Assembly (NCBI RefSeq): GCF_018364065.1
Contig: NZ_JAGZMO010000004.1
Span: forward strand, 1-64,000
Direction of reading: 5' to 3'
Source of the DNA: Veillonella sp.
GTDB lineage: Bacteria; Bacillota; Negativicutes; Veillonellales; Veillonellaceae
DNA length: 64,000 nt
Made by a program: the position numbers and the translations under genes. Shown in pieces: positions 39,058 to 48,250 of this stretch. Position 1 is the stretch's first letter. Each line of letters begins with the position of its first letter. Below the pieces are notes generated by a model. That model was given only the letters and a program-made list of their open reading frames with translations. It made no database searches and was not told the DNA's origin.

Positions 39058-40430
39058 TGAGGAGAGTAGCGATTATCGGCGGAGGATTGACCGGTTTGTC
39101 AACGGCCCATTACCTCAGCCAGGCGCAACCGAATTGGCAGATTCATTTATACGAAAAAGACAGCCGTTTTGGCGGTAAACTCAAGACAAAGCGCGTGGAC
39201 GGCTATGTGGTGGAAGTAGGTCCTGACTCTTATTTGGCGCGCAAGACGGCCATGACCGACTTAATTAACGAGTTGGGCTTAGGCGATACGATTGTAACCA
39301 ATGCGACCGGTCAGGCTTATATTTACAATGAAAACCGCATGTTCCCGATTCCGGGCGGCTCTATCGTAGGGATTCCTACAGAGTTTATTCCGTTTGCAAA
39401 GTCCACTTTGCTTTCGTGGCCTGCTAAAATCAGAGCCGGTCAGGATTTCTTCAAGAGCCCGTATCCAACGGATGGCGACGTGTCTATCGGGGAATTTTTC
39501 AAATACCATCTGGGTAGTGAAATGATGGATAAGTTGATCGAACCGCTCTTGTCGGGGATTTATGGTGGCAATATTTACGAATTGAGCCTTGATGCCACGT
39601 TCCCTGAGTTTCATGCCATGGAACGAAAATACGGCAACATGGTAAAAGGTATGTTGGCGGCCCGTAAACAGCGCGGTACGTCAGGAACTAAGCCGAGCGG
39701 CCAGTTCCGTCAGCTTACCGGCGGTTTGGAATCGATTATCGATGCTTTAGTGGCACAGATGCCGGCCAATGTGACATTATATAAAAATACGGATGTAACA
39801 AGTATTGAGAAGACTGATGCAGGCTATGTGTTGGGCGGTACGGCTAAAACTCCGTATGACGAATTGATTATTACGACGCCGCCGCAAAGCTATGCACCAT
39901 GGTTCCGCCATGATGCGGCGTTTAACGAATTGATCGATATGGATTTATCGTCCTGCGCCATCGCTATTATGGGCTTTGACAAGGCCACCTTTGACGCCAA
40001 ACTGGACGGCACGGGCTTTGTTATTACCCGTAAATGCGACACGCCGCTTACGGCCTGCACATATATTAGTGCGAAATGGCCGCAGACGACGCCGGATAAT
40101 CGCGTAGTGCTCCGCGTGTTCATGGGCAAGCCGGGCGATGATACGGTGCAGCGCTTGGATGAGGAAGGTTTGAAAGTATTGGCCTTGGAAGAAATCCAGA
40201 AAATCATGGGCTTTACGGCAAAACCTTTGTGGGTGGAATTAACCCGACTCAACAAGAGCATGCCGCAATATAAGGTAGGACATCGTGACATGATTGAACG
40301 AGTTACTACCTATGCAGCGAAAGCCTACCCGGGTCTTCACATGATCGGTACACCGTTTGACGGCGTCGGTATGCCGGACGGAGTACGTCAAGCAAAAGCC
40401 TTAGTTGATAAACACTTTTTAAAACGATAA
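39054..40430 (+). CDS. hemY: Coproporphyrinogen III / protoporphyrinogen oxidase (HemY/CgoX type)
   Basis: The protein is 458 aa. It is an FAD-dependent oxidase; in the coproporphyrin pathway it makes coproporphyrin III. The dinucleotide motif VAIIGGGLTGLSTAHYL is at 5-21, FGGKLKT follows, GPDSYLARK is at ~58, and the C-terminal FAD motif is GTPFDGVGMPDGVRQA. The start overlaps the hemH stop (ATGATGA), so translation is probably coupled. HemG (flavodoxin type) and HemJ are ruled out by length and fold. Confidence 0.92.
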   Translation: MMRRVAIIGGGLTGLSTAHYLSQAQPNWQIHLYEKDSRFGGKLKTKRVDGYVVEVGPDSYLARKTAMTDLINELGLGDTIVTNATGQAYIYNENRMFPIPGGSIVGIPTEFIPFAKSTLLSWPAKIRAGQDFFKSPYPTDGDVSIGEFFKYHLGSEMMDKLIEPLLSGIYGGNIYELSLDATFPEFHAMERKYGNMVKGMLAARKQRGTSGTKPSGQFRQLTGGLESIIDALVAQMPANVTLYKNTDVTSIEKTDAGYVLGGTAKTPYDELIITTPPQSYAPWFRHDAAFNELIDMDLSSCAIAIMGFDKATFDAKLDGTGFVITRKCDTPLTACTYISAKWPQTTPDNRVVLRVFMGKPGDDTVQRLDEEGLKVLALEEIQKIMGFTAKPLWVELTRLNKSMPQYKVGHRDMIERVTTYAAKAYPGLHMIGTPFDGVGMPDGVRQAKALVDKHFLKR

Positions 40431-40550
40431 TGTTAAAAGCAAGTTAAAGCGTTAAAATTGTTAAAACTGTTACAATTGTAAATGCTATTAAAGCGAATAA
40501 CGCTATAAACTGTTAAAGCTATTTATGCTATTCAAACCCATAAAACGATA
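40431..40550 (+). repeat. Degenerate AT-rich repeats between cgoX and chdC
   Basis: Repeats of GTTAAA(A/G)C/TGTTAAAGCTATT-like units at ~10-17 base intervals. They form most of the spacer before the strong AAAGGAGGA site of chdC. Confidence 0.5.
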
Positions 40551-40564
40551 AAGGAGGAAGTCCG

Positions 40565-41419
40565 ATGGAAGAACAAAAGATTCATCACGGTATGGGAATT
40601 CACAATTCAAATTTGGCAGATGCAGGCCACGCACATAAAGGCGGTCATGGTCACGGACATGGTCATGGTCAGGAAGACGGCGAAGTAAAATCTCCGGCTG
40701 TTCTTACTTACGAAGGCTGGTTCAGCATTCATGCTACGTACCGCATTGATTTTCAGGCTTGGAAATCCTGGGAAGCTACAAAACAGGCGGCTGCACTGAG
40801 CGAATTCAAAGCGTTCATTGCAGAATTGGAAAAAGGTCATGAAGCAGAAACTTCAAGCTATGCCTTATATAATGTGGCCGGTCAAAAAGGCGATTTACTG
40901 GTATGGTTCTTAGAGCCTACATTGGAAGAAGTAACGGCTCGTGAAACTCAGCTTCGCAAATTGGCTATCGGCGCCGTGTTGATTCCAACAGCATCCTTCG
41001 TGTCCGTAATTGAAGTAAGTAACTATTTTAAAGCCGACATTAATCATCCGAAAGTACAGGCTCGCCTGTATCCGAAAGTTCCTCGTTTAAAATACATGTG
41101 CTTCTATCCTATGAGCAAACAGCGTCATTTGACAGATAACTGGTACATGACACCGCGTGAAGAACGTGGCCGTATGATGCGTTCTCATGGTCAAATCGGC
41201 AAGAAATACGAAGACACCATTAAAGAATTCACTACCGGCGCTTGCGGTCTTGATGATTGGGAATGGGGTATTACACTCACGTCCGATGATCCGGTTCAGT
41301 TCAAAAAAATCGTAAACGAAATGCGCTTTGACGAAGTAAGTGCCCGATTCGGTATTTTCGGACCATTTACAGTAGGCACCATTTTAGATGAGGCTTCATT
41401 AGATCATTTATTTGCATAA
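40565..41419 (+). CDS. chdC: Coproheme decarboxylase (ChdC/HemQ), with His-rich N-terminus
   Basis: The protein is 284 aa. It is a chlorite-dismutase-fold enzyme that oxidatively decarboxylates coproheme III to heme b. Key residues of the Firmicute type are present: the catalytic Tyr181 in CFYPMSKQR with Lys185, and the axial His208 in SHGQIGKKYE. TGACGLDDWEWGITL and EMRFDEVSARFGIFGPF follow. Unusually, residues 20-38 form a His/Gly run (AGHAHKGGHGHGHGHGQ) that I do not know from canonical ChdC, a possible metal- or heme-binding tail. AAAGGAGG supports the start. It is the last heme gene of the operon. Confidence 0.93.
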   Translation: MEEQKIHHGMGIHNSNLADAGHAHKGGHGHGHGHGQEDGEVKSPAVLTYEGWFSIHATYRIDFQAWKSWEATKQAAALSEFKAFIAELEKGHEAETSSYALYNVAGQKGDLLVWFLEPTLEEVTARETQLRKLAIGAVLIPTASFVSVIEVSNYFKADINHPKVQARLYPKVPRLKYMCFYPMSKQRHLTDNWYMTPREERGRMMRSHGQIGKKYEDTIKEFTTGACGLDDWEWGITLTSDDPVQFKKIVNEMRFDEVSARFGIFGPFTVGTILDEASLDHLFA

Positions 41420-41475
41420 AAGTAGTTTCGTATCCTTTGTAAGAGGAGTACGCTAGAAAAAAGAGTGACATAAGT

Positions 41476-42711
41476 ATGAATCCATTAAAAGAATATAAAC
41501 ACATTGTAACGTTAATTATTTTGGCGGGCATTGTTTTCCTCATTGCCATCCGATTTGACTCATTACTGGTTATATTGCGCACCGGCGTTAACGCGGTTAT
41601 GCCGCTTGTGTGGGGCGTTTTAATTGCTTTTATACTCAATATCATAGTAAAACGTTTTGAACAAATCTATGCACCGAAGAGTACCAATAAATGGGTCGTT
41701 GAATCACGTCGTCCCGTATGTATTATATTGGCGATTTTAGCCGTATTGCTGGCAATCATCATTGTTGGCTGGATGGCGATTCCACAGCTGGTACATTCCT
41801 TGAGCATTATCGTACAGGCTATTCCGGGACTGTATAACGATAGTATGAAGTATATTAACAACTTCATCAGCAACACACCGGCGTTGACATCGTCCGGCGT
41901 AATGAATACGATTGCACCGGAAAATTACGCAGATAATCTTCGTAAATTCGGCGCCGACAGCGGTCGTTATATTGTGCAGACCATGAGCGATACGGTGGAA
42001 ATGGTGTTCAACTTCGTAATTGGTCTTATTTTTGCCATTTATGTATTGTTGGACAAAGAAAAACTTCGTTCCCAATTGGGCCGTTTATTCAGAGCCTACG
42101 GAAGAGAATATCGAGTTGGTCAGTTGTCTCATATTTGGCGCACGGCCAGTCAGGTATTCAGCAGTTTCTTCATCGGTCAGTTTTTAGATGCTCTCATCCT
42201 GGGCGTTATGGTTGGCGCAGGTCTTGCCGTTTTCTCCGTACCATATGCATTGACTATCGGTTGCGTAATCGGTTTGACTGCATTGGTTCCGTTATTGGGC
42301 GCCTATATTGGCGGTGCCATGGGCCTTATCATGCTCTTGTCCGTGAGTCCGATGGATGCGTTGATTTTTATCATTGTTCTCGTAGTGATGCAGCAATTGG
42401 AAGGTAACTTCATTTACCCTAAAATTGTGGGCAGCTCCGTGGGATTGCCGGGCATCTGGGTATTTGCGGCTATCACCATTGGTGGTACTTTGTACGGTGT
42501 ACCGGGCATTTTACTCAGCGTGCCAATTGTGGCTACGGTGTATAAATTGGTGCGCGAAGATGTGGACGAACGTTTGCAGCACAAGGCGCAGCATGATGAA
42601 TACGTAGAACAGCGTAAAAAAGAACGTCAGAAAGCTGAATCTAAAATTGAGGTTCAACAGGTGGAAGTGAAAATTGTTGAAACCCCAGCGGCGGATAGTG
42701 ATAAAAAATAA
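41476..42711 (+). CDS. AI-2E family transporter (PF01594-type permease)
   Basis: The protein is 411 aa with eight or so hydrophobic segments in the pattern of the AI-2E/PerM family: two N-terminal pairs, a periplasmic helical domain (~100-165), then FVIGLIFAIYVLLDKEKL, ALVPLLGAYIGG and a C-terminal pair. The last ~45 residues are a highly charged Lys/Glu tail. Family members export small molecules or ions (AI-2, Na+); the substrate here is unknown. It is 56 bases after chdC with no terminator seen between. Confidence 0.85.
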   Translation: MNPLKEYKHIVTLIILAGIVFLIAIRFDSLLVILRTGVNAVMPLVWGVLIAFILNIIVKRFEQIYAPKSTNKWVVESRRPVCIILAILAVLLAIIIVGWMAIPQLVHSLSIIVQAIPGLYNDSMKYINNFISNTPALTSSGVMNTIAPENYADNLRKFGADSGRYIVQTMSDTVEMVFNFVIGLIFAIYVLLDKEKLRSQLGRLFRAYGREYRVGQLSHIWRTASQVFSSFFIGQFLDALILGVMVGAGLAVFSVPYALTIGCVIGLTALVPLLGAYIGGAMGLIMLLSVSPMDALIFIIVLVVMQQLEGNFIYPKIVGSSVGLPGIWVFAAITIGGTLYGVPGILLSVPIVATVYKLVREDVDERLQHKAQHDEYVEQRKKERQKAESKIEVQQVEVKIVETPAADSDKK

Positions 42712-42793
42712 ACTGCAGGGAGATACTGTTTAACGTAAATCAAAAATTGTATTAAAACTGATGTTATATGCGATATACATATAAAATGTCTCA

Positions 42794-42822
42794 TTGAGAA
42801 CCAATACTCTATGTGATATACT
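42794..42822 (+). promoter_or_regulatory. Sigma-70-type promoter of the PepSY gene
   Basis: TTGAGA (42794-42799), 17-base spacer, TATACT (42817-42822). A small palindrome TATAC-TAAA-GTATA starts at the -10 box. Confidence 0.6.
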
Positions 42823-42851
42823 AAAGTATATTTGTATATAGGAGGTCTATA

Positions 42852-43553
42852 ATGAATAAACGAGTAATGTCTCTGGCAGTTGCCGGAGTTATGGCTGTAA
42901 GCGCTTTTTCGCTTAGCACCATGGGTACTGTATCTGCAGCTGATGCAACGAAGTCCAACGGTGTAGCTATTGATATAAAATCTGATGCACCGGCACAGAC
43001 TAACACGAACACAGTGCAGTTGACTAACCGTGAAAACAATCAGTCCATGGTTCTCAGCATGCGCGAAGTAGCCGGTATCTTCTTGGCAAAATATCCAAAT
43101 TCCGCCATTCACTCCATTTCTTTGCAACCTGCAAAAGGTCGTTTCTATTATGAAGTAGTGGGCTATACGGTTAAAAATACATACAAATTACAGATTGATG
43201 TTATTACATCTAAAATTATTAAAGAAACTGTAGAGCGCAAGGAAAAAGATATTCCTAACCGCATTTTCAATCCATTGAATGTAATGGATCCTAAGAAAGC
43301 GGAATCGATTGCTGTTGCTAAGATTGGTCAGGACGCTCTTAGCAAAGGTTGGATTTTATCCACTGAAAATGGCGAAACTACTTATGTAGTGGCTGTATAT
43401 CGCAATGGCGAAAAAGTTGATATTACGCTGAATGCCATGACCGGTGAAATCACCTCCGTAAGCGATCCTGTACCGATGATCATCAGCGATGACGGTGCAG
43501 ATGCTGAAGTAAGTGATGAAGATACTTGGTTCGTACCACAAATGTTCAGATAA
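42852..43553 (+). CDS. Secreted protein with two PepSY-like domains
   Basis: The protein is 233 aa. A signal peptide (MNKRVMSLAVAGVMAVSAFS, cleavage near VSAAD) is followed by an N-terminal linker and two PepSY-like units: FYYEVVGYTVKNTYKLQIDV (~98) and TTYVVAVYRNGEKVDITLNA with GEI (~176). PepSY domains often act as inhibitors or chaperone-like modules of peptidases and redox partners. Its target is unknown. AGGAGG precedes ATG. It is a single-gene unit. Confidence 0.82.
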   Translation: MNKRVMSLAVAGVMAVSAFSLSTMGTVSAADATKSNGVAIDIKSDAPAQTNTNTVQLTNRENNQSMVLSMREVAGIFLAKYPNSAIHSISLQPAKGRFYYEVVGYTVKNTYKLQIDVITSKIIKETVERKEKDIPNRIFNPLNVMDPKKAESIAVAKIGQDALSKGWILSTENGETTYVVAVYRNGEKVDITLNAMTGEITSVSDPVPMIISDDGADAEVSDEDTWFVPQMFR

Positions 43554-43561
43554 GCAAAATT

Positions 43562-43590
43562 AAAGCACATGCGCCGCATGTGCTTTTTTT
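43562..43590 (+). terminator. Intrinsic terminator after the PepSY gene
   Basis: An 11-bp perfect stem AAAGCACATGC / GCATGTGCTTT and seven Ts. Confidence 0.92.
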
Positions 43591-43609
43591 GTGATATAAC
43601 GCATTTTGT

Positions 43610-43715
43610 TAGATTTTGTACTTACCATAGTTTGTATTTGCTATGATTTGTATTTATCATAATTTGCATTTACCTTTTTTATTTACTATAATTTTTATTT
43701 ACCATAGTTTTTTAT
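43610..43715 (+). repeat. Degenerate ~16-bp tandem repeat upstream of cydDC
   Basis: Six or so copies of a unit like ATTTACCATAGTTTGT with drift. They fill the gap up to the AGGAGG of cydDC. Confidence 0.7.
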
Positions 43716-43729
43716 CATAGGAGGCCTAT

Positions 43730-46700
43730 GTGATAGTTAAAACTGCTCGGGATGAGCTAATTCGTTTAAAGGGAAAGGCTATAAAGCTAGGGAGTTTTAG
43801 CTTGTTAGGAACGTTGGCAATTGTAGGCCAGGCCTGGTTCTTTGCCAATTTAATTAATGAGACCTTCTTTGAAGGGAAGAGTCTGGCGGATGTGCAGGCT
43901 ACAATACTTTGTTTGTTAGTAGCCATTGCGGTACGCCTCGGAGCTACGTACCTGCAGGAGCAGGTAGCGCAGGATTTGGCCGGTGAAGCTAAAGAAGAAC
44001 TGCGTCATCGAATTTGGACACATCTGATGCGGCTTGGACCGTTTACAGGGGAACGGCATGGTGATGTAGTTCACTTGATGACGGACGGACTGGAAAATGT
44101 GGAGGCGTACATTGCGCGGTATGTGCCGCAAATGCTCTACGCCGTTATGATTCCTATCGTGATGGCCATTGCCATTATTGATGCGGCGCCATGGGTGTCC
44201 ATTATTTTATTAGTTACGTTCCCGCTCATTCCGTTCTTTATGATTCTAATCGGTCGTAAAGCGGAGTCCATGAATAAAGAGCAGTGGGAGCGTATGAGTT
44301 TCTTGAGCGGTCACTTCCTCGATGTGCTGCAGGGAATTGTAACTCTTAAATTGTTCGGCCGTTCAGAAGAACAGGTCAGCGTCATTGAGCGTTTGTCTGC
44401 AGAGTTTAGAGATTCCACACTTCGTGTACTGCGCGTGGCCTTTTTGTCCGCTTTGGTGCTGGAACTTATCAGTACAATCAGTACCGCACTAATCGCGGTG
44501 TACATGGGCGTAGCGTTGCTATACGGACAGGAAATATTCCTGCCTGCCTTCTTCGTTCTTTTATTGGCGCCGGAATTTTACGCGCCGCTCCGTCAGTTGG
44601 GCGCAGCCTTCCATACAGGCATGGCCGGACAGGTCAGCCTGGCAAAAGTAGACGAATTCCTCGCACTACCTGTGCAGGAACCGGTTTCGGGCTCTTTTAT
44701 GCCTGAAAACCTGATAGAAAAAGTGGAGTTTGATGCTGTAACCTATGATTATGGAGCAGCTAATTCTAATAAGACTATATCGTCCAACTCTGAAAAAACT
44801 GCATCGTCTAACTCTGAAACGATTGCAAAAGATAATGGTAAAGAGAATGTAGGGGTTAATTCTAAACATGTTGTGGCGTCTGACGCTAACAAGGACTTAT
44901 TGGAAATCAATGAACATGCTGATTTTCTTCTTCAAAATATTTCCTTTACCTTGGCACGCGGTCACGTAACTATGCTGGTAGGGCAGAGCGGTGCGGGCAA
45001 GAGTACGATTGCTCACTTACTGCTGCGTCTCATGGCTCCAACGAAAGGCCGTATTTTAGTAGACAGTACTGATTTGCTGGACGTAAACGCGAGCCGTTGG
45101 CGTCAATTGGTTACCTTCGTGCCGCAGCAACCTCATTTGTTCCAAGGTACGCTTCGCGACAACATTAAAATGTCTTCAGATGCCGATGATGAGGCTATTT
45201 ATGAAGCCTTACGCCAGGTGGAAGCGGAATCTTTCGTGAGAGAACTTCCGAAAGGTTTGGATACGGTAGTTGGTGAAGGTGGTCTGGGATTGTCGGGCGG
45301 TCAGAAACAGCGTATTGCATTGGCTAGAGCATTCTTAAAACAGGCGCCTATTCTTGTACTCGATGAAATTACGGCTCACCTCGATGTGGCAACGGAACAG
45401 AGTTTGGCGAAAGCCTTACAGAATTTGATGAAGGACCGCATTGTTTTGATGATTGGTCATCGTCTGCAAACTATGCGTTGGGCCGATCAGCTGTTAGTTA
45501 TGCAGAACGGTATTATCGTAGAACGAGGAAATTTTGACGAGCTGGTGCAAAAGGGCGGCTATTTCAGCCACCTTGTAGCGGCCGGCATGGGACAGCCGCT
45601 TGAGGCTGTTCGCGAAGAAGTAACTACATCTATGGCGCATCGTTCTGACGAAACGAATGCGGCTTATGTAGTGAATGAGGCACGCGCTGAAGTTACAATT
45701 GGAAGCGCAACCGAAATTACAGCTGAAACTTCAACTGAAACTACAGCTGTTGGAAACATTATTACAGCTGACGGAACTTCCGCAGCAGGAGATATTAAAA
45801 GTCAGCAATTTACAAGTGGTGTGAAGAAAGAACACTCCACAGGCGAATTGTTAAGTCGCTTGTTTGCCGTATTAGGGCCGGCACGCAATTCGTTATGGCT
45901 CAGCTTATTGTTCTCGTTCCTCACCGTGTTTATGAACGTAGGCTTGTTGACTGCATCGGCCTGGTTGATTACAGAGGCCGCGCTGCAACCTGAATTGGCT
46001 GCGTTGAGTTTGGCTATCGTAGGGGTTCGCTTCTTCGGTATCAGCCGCGCCGTGTGCCGATATATTGAACGATATGTGTCGCATCACATGGCATTCCAAG
46101 GGTTATATGGCCTTCGCGTATGGTTTTATAAAAAGCTGGAACCGTTGGCTCCGGCCGTATTTAACCGTTACAGTACAGGCGAAATGCTGGGCCGCATCAT
46201 GGCGGATATTGAAACATTACAGTTCTTCTACTTGCGCGTAATTATTCCGCCCGCAGGGGCTGTATTATTGACCATTATTGGCGTGTACTTCTTAGGACAG
46301 TTCTCTATGCATTTAGTATGGCTGTTGCTCCTGGCATTTTTCTTAGGTGCTGTAGCGATTCCTTACAGCGTGTATTTACATAATCGGGTGGCTATTGACG
46401 AATCGCTGATGCGCCGCAGTGCGGTGAAGAATACGATTGTAGAAAGCCTGGCCGGTATTATGGATATTCTGACTTATCAGCAGGAGCGTAATGTAAGTAC
46501 ATATGTAAACGGTCAGTTCAAACAGTTGAGCCGGGCACAGCATGTGGTAGAGCGCGGTGTTAACCTGGGCGATACCATGCTGTTAGGTCTTACACAACTG
46601 ACGATGGTAGCGGGGGCACTCATCATGGTGCCGCTGACCCATAATCAGCAGGAAGGCGTATTCATTGCTGTTGTGGCCATTTCCCTGCAGTCCTATTTTG

Positions 46701-47593
46701 AAGCCTTAGGCCCATTGGCGGTCGCTTGGTATCACGGTCGTGAAAGCAAGGCTGCGATTCGTCGCTTAGTGGACTTGGCAGAGCAACCGGTGGCCGTTGA
46801 AGATTTGGCGGCGGAGAAAGCGGCTGTGAATGGTGAGGTATCATCAAATATTGATGTAAATCCGGCACCGGTGGGGATTGCGTTTAAAAACGTAAGCTTT
46901 GCCTATGATGCGAAGCCGGTGTATGAGAATTTATCGGTTGCCATTAAACCGAAAGAGAAGGTGGCGTTAGTTGGTCCGAGCGGATCCGGTAAAACCACAT
47001 TACTTACGTTATTGGAGCGTTTTTACTCCTATGAAGGTTCCATTTTCTTAGGCAATCATGAGTTGCGTGACATTACGATTAGCCAAGCCCGAGATTTTTA
47101 TGGCAGCTTAACGCAGGATACGTATTTATTCCATGCATCCATTGAAGATAATATTCGATTGGCAAAGCCGCGAGCAACTGCTGAAGAGCTTGAGAGTGCG
47201 TTGAAGTTTGCCAAGCTTGATGAATGGGTAAACGGCTTGCCTAAAGGGCTTAAAACGATTATCGGCAGCGGCGGTATGGGCGTGAGCGGCGGTCAACGCC
47301 AGCGTATTGCCTTGGCCCGTTTGTGGCTTCGCAACAGTCCTATACTCTTGTTGGATGAACCGTTGGAAGGCCTCGATCAGGTAGTGCGTCAGGAGATTCA
47401 GAACTCCCTGTACAGCCTGATGGAAGATAAGACAGTTATCTGTGTAACACATCATTTAGGCGGTTTAGAAAATATGGACCGCATTTTGTTCATGGATAAA
47501 GGACGCATTATAGAAGACGGTACTTACGAAGAGTTGATGGCGAAGAAGGGGTCCTTCTACGCTTATCGCAAACTGTCTATGGAAACGCTGTAG
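43730..47593 (+). CDS. cydDC: Fused CydD-CydC ABC exporter for cytochrome bd assembly
   Basis: The protein is 1287 aa: two membrane-domain plus ATPase halves in one chain. Half 1: TMD ~15-330, Walker A LVGQSGAGKST (~416), signature LSGGQKQR (~521), Walker B LVLDEITAHLD. Half 2: TMD ~715-1010, Walker A LVGPSGSGKTT (~1080), signature VSGGQRQR (~1185), Walker B LLLDEPLEGLD. CydDC exports cysteine/glutathione to the periplasm and is needed for cytochrome bd oxidase. It is usually two genes; here they are fused, with an Ala/Thr/Glu-rich linker (~625-705). An Asn/Ser-rich insert (~342-400) with a 24-bp repeat precedes the first ATPase. The start is GTG after AGGAGG. No cydAB is in the window. Confidence 0.88.
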   Translation: MIVKTARDELIRLKGKAIKLGSFSLLGTLAIVGQAWFFANLINETFFEGKSLADVQATILCLLVAIAVRLGATYLQEQVAQDLAGEAKEELRHRIWTHLMRLGPFTGERHGDVVHLMTDGLENVEAYIARYVPQMLYAVMIPIVMAIAIIDAAPWVSIILLVTFPLIPFFMILIGRKAESMNKEQWERMSFLSGHFLDVLQGIVTLKLFGRSEEQVSVIERLSAEFRDSTLRVLRVAFLSALVLELISTISTALIAVYMGVALLYGQEIFLPAFFVLLLAPEFYAPLRQLGAAFHTGMAGQVSLAKVDEFLALPVQEPVSGSFMPENLIEKVEFDAVTYDYGAANSNKTISSNSEKTASSNSETIAKDNGKENVGVNSKHVVASDANKDLLEINEHADFLLQNISFTLARGHVTMLVGQSGAGKSTIAHLLLRLMAPTKGRILVDSTDLLDVNASRWRQLVTFVPQQPHLFQGTLRDNIKMSSDADDEAIYEALRQVEAESFVRELPKGLDTVVGEGGLGLSGGQKQRIALARAFLKQAPILVLDEITAHLDVATEQSLAKALQNLMKDRIVLMIGHRLQTMRWADQLLVMQNGIIVERGNFDELVQKGGYFSHLVAAGMGQPLEAVREEVTTSMAHRSDETNAAYVVNEARAEVTIGSATEITAETSTETTAVGNIITADGTSAAGDIKSQQFTSGVKKEHSTGELLSRLFAVLGPARNSLWLSLLFSFLTVFMNVGLLTASAWLITEAALQPELAALSLAIVGVRFFGISRAVCRYIERYVSHHMAFQGLYGLRVWFYKKLEPLAPAVFNRYSTGEMLGRIMADIETLQFFYLRVIIPPAGAVLLTIIGVYFLGQFSMHLVWLLLLAFFLGAVAIPYSVYLHNRVAIDESLMRRSAVKNTIVESLAGIMDILTYQQERNVSTYVNGQFKQLSRAQHVVERGVNLGDTMLLGLTQLTMVAGALIMVPLTHNQQEGVFIAVVAISLQSYFEALGPLAVAWYHGRESKAAIRRLVDLAEQPVAVEDLAAEKAAVNGEVSSNIDVNPAPVGIAFKNVSFAYDAKPVYENLSVAIKPKEKVALVGPSGSGKTTLLTLLERFYSYEGSIFLGNHELRDITISQARDFYGSLTQDTYLFHASIEDNIRLAKPRATAEELESALKFAKLDEWVNGLPKGLKTIIGSGGMGVSGGQRQRIALARLWLRNSPILLLDEPLEGLDQVVRQEIQNSLYSLMEDKTVICVTHHLGGLENMDRILFMDKGRIIEDGTYEELMAKKGSFYAYRKLSMETL

Positions 47594-47689
47594 TTTTACA
47601 AACTCTCCATGGAAAGGCTATAGTTTTGCAAACTCTCCATGGAAAGGCTGTAGTTTTGTAAATTCTCCATGGAAATGCTGTAGCTTAAA
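47570..47689 (+). repeat. Four 30-bp tandem copies spanning the cydDC stop codon
   Basis: Units at 47570, 47600, 47630 and 47660. The first is the coding end (KLSMETL then TAG). The next three repeat the same codons in the same frame, each with its own TAG. Confidence 0.9.
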
Positions 47690-47772
47690 GATTCCGTAAG
47701 GCTTTAGTAAAGCTTTTGTAGGTCCTATTGCATTTTGACATGATTCAGTTACAATAAAATTAAGAAGGGAAG

Positions 47773-47825
47773 CGCCGTTATAGGGTAGTTGCAAGCGAGG
47801 CAACACTCTTCTGACGGCGTTTTTC
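47773..47825 (+). terminator. Branched terminator-like hairpin after cydDC
   Basis: CGCCGT (47773-47778) pairs with ACGGCG (47814-47819), with an inner GTTGC/GCAAC hairpin, then five Ts. It could end cydDC transcription or be a leader attenuator of the small ORF that follows. Confidence 0.6.
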
Positions 47826-47891
47826 CATAAATTGAATGATTCAAACTTTTTACTGGGCTGCTACAAAGGCAGAAAGGAATCGGTGAACGGT

Positions 47892-48050
47892 ATGATGAAA
47901 AAGGCAAATTTGGGTATGATGGCAATGCGTGGTTCAGAAAGACGCTTAAGAGCGACCGGCTGTACACAAGTAAACGCAGTTGTTCACGATACCCCGATTC
48001 GAGCCTTTGAAACGAAAGCTATGCGCTTTAAACTGAAGGATCCGATATAA
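47892..48050 (+). CDS. Possible small protein, 52 aa
   Basis: The frame MMKKANLGMMAMRGSERR continues to KLKDPI and TAA. It is basic, with no membrane segment and no known family. GAAAGGAA lies upstream but spacing to the ATG is long; a GTG at 47883 is an alternative start. It is reported because it sits between a terminator and the next promoter with no other gene. Low certainty. Confidence 0.35.
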   Translation: MMKKANLGMMAMRGSERRLRATGCTQVNAVVHDTPIRAFETKAMRFKLKDPI

Positions 48051-48250
48051 CTGTGTCATTTATGTTCGTATAATATGGTGCAGGCACTTTTCCGGTAATT
48101 CGCAAACCAAGCTTTTTGAATAAGCACTTACACTCATACAGATAGACTCATGCAAATAGACTCATGTAGTCCTCCTAACCTTGCGGATTCCGAATACCCG
48201 GCAATACAACTTCATAGGCACATACTGACCTGACCGAAAAGGTGCAGTAT

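Noticed and set aside
47735..47760. Promoter TTGACA before the hairpin after cydDC
   Set aside because: The only nearby TAAAAT is at 14-base spacing, too short for a normal promoter.
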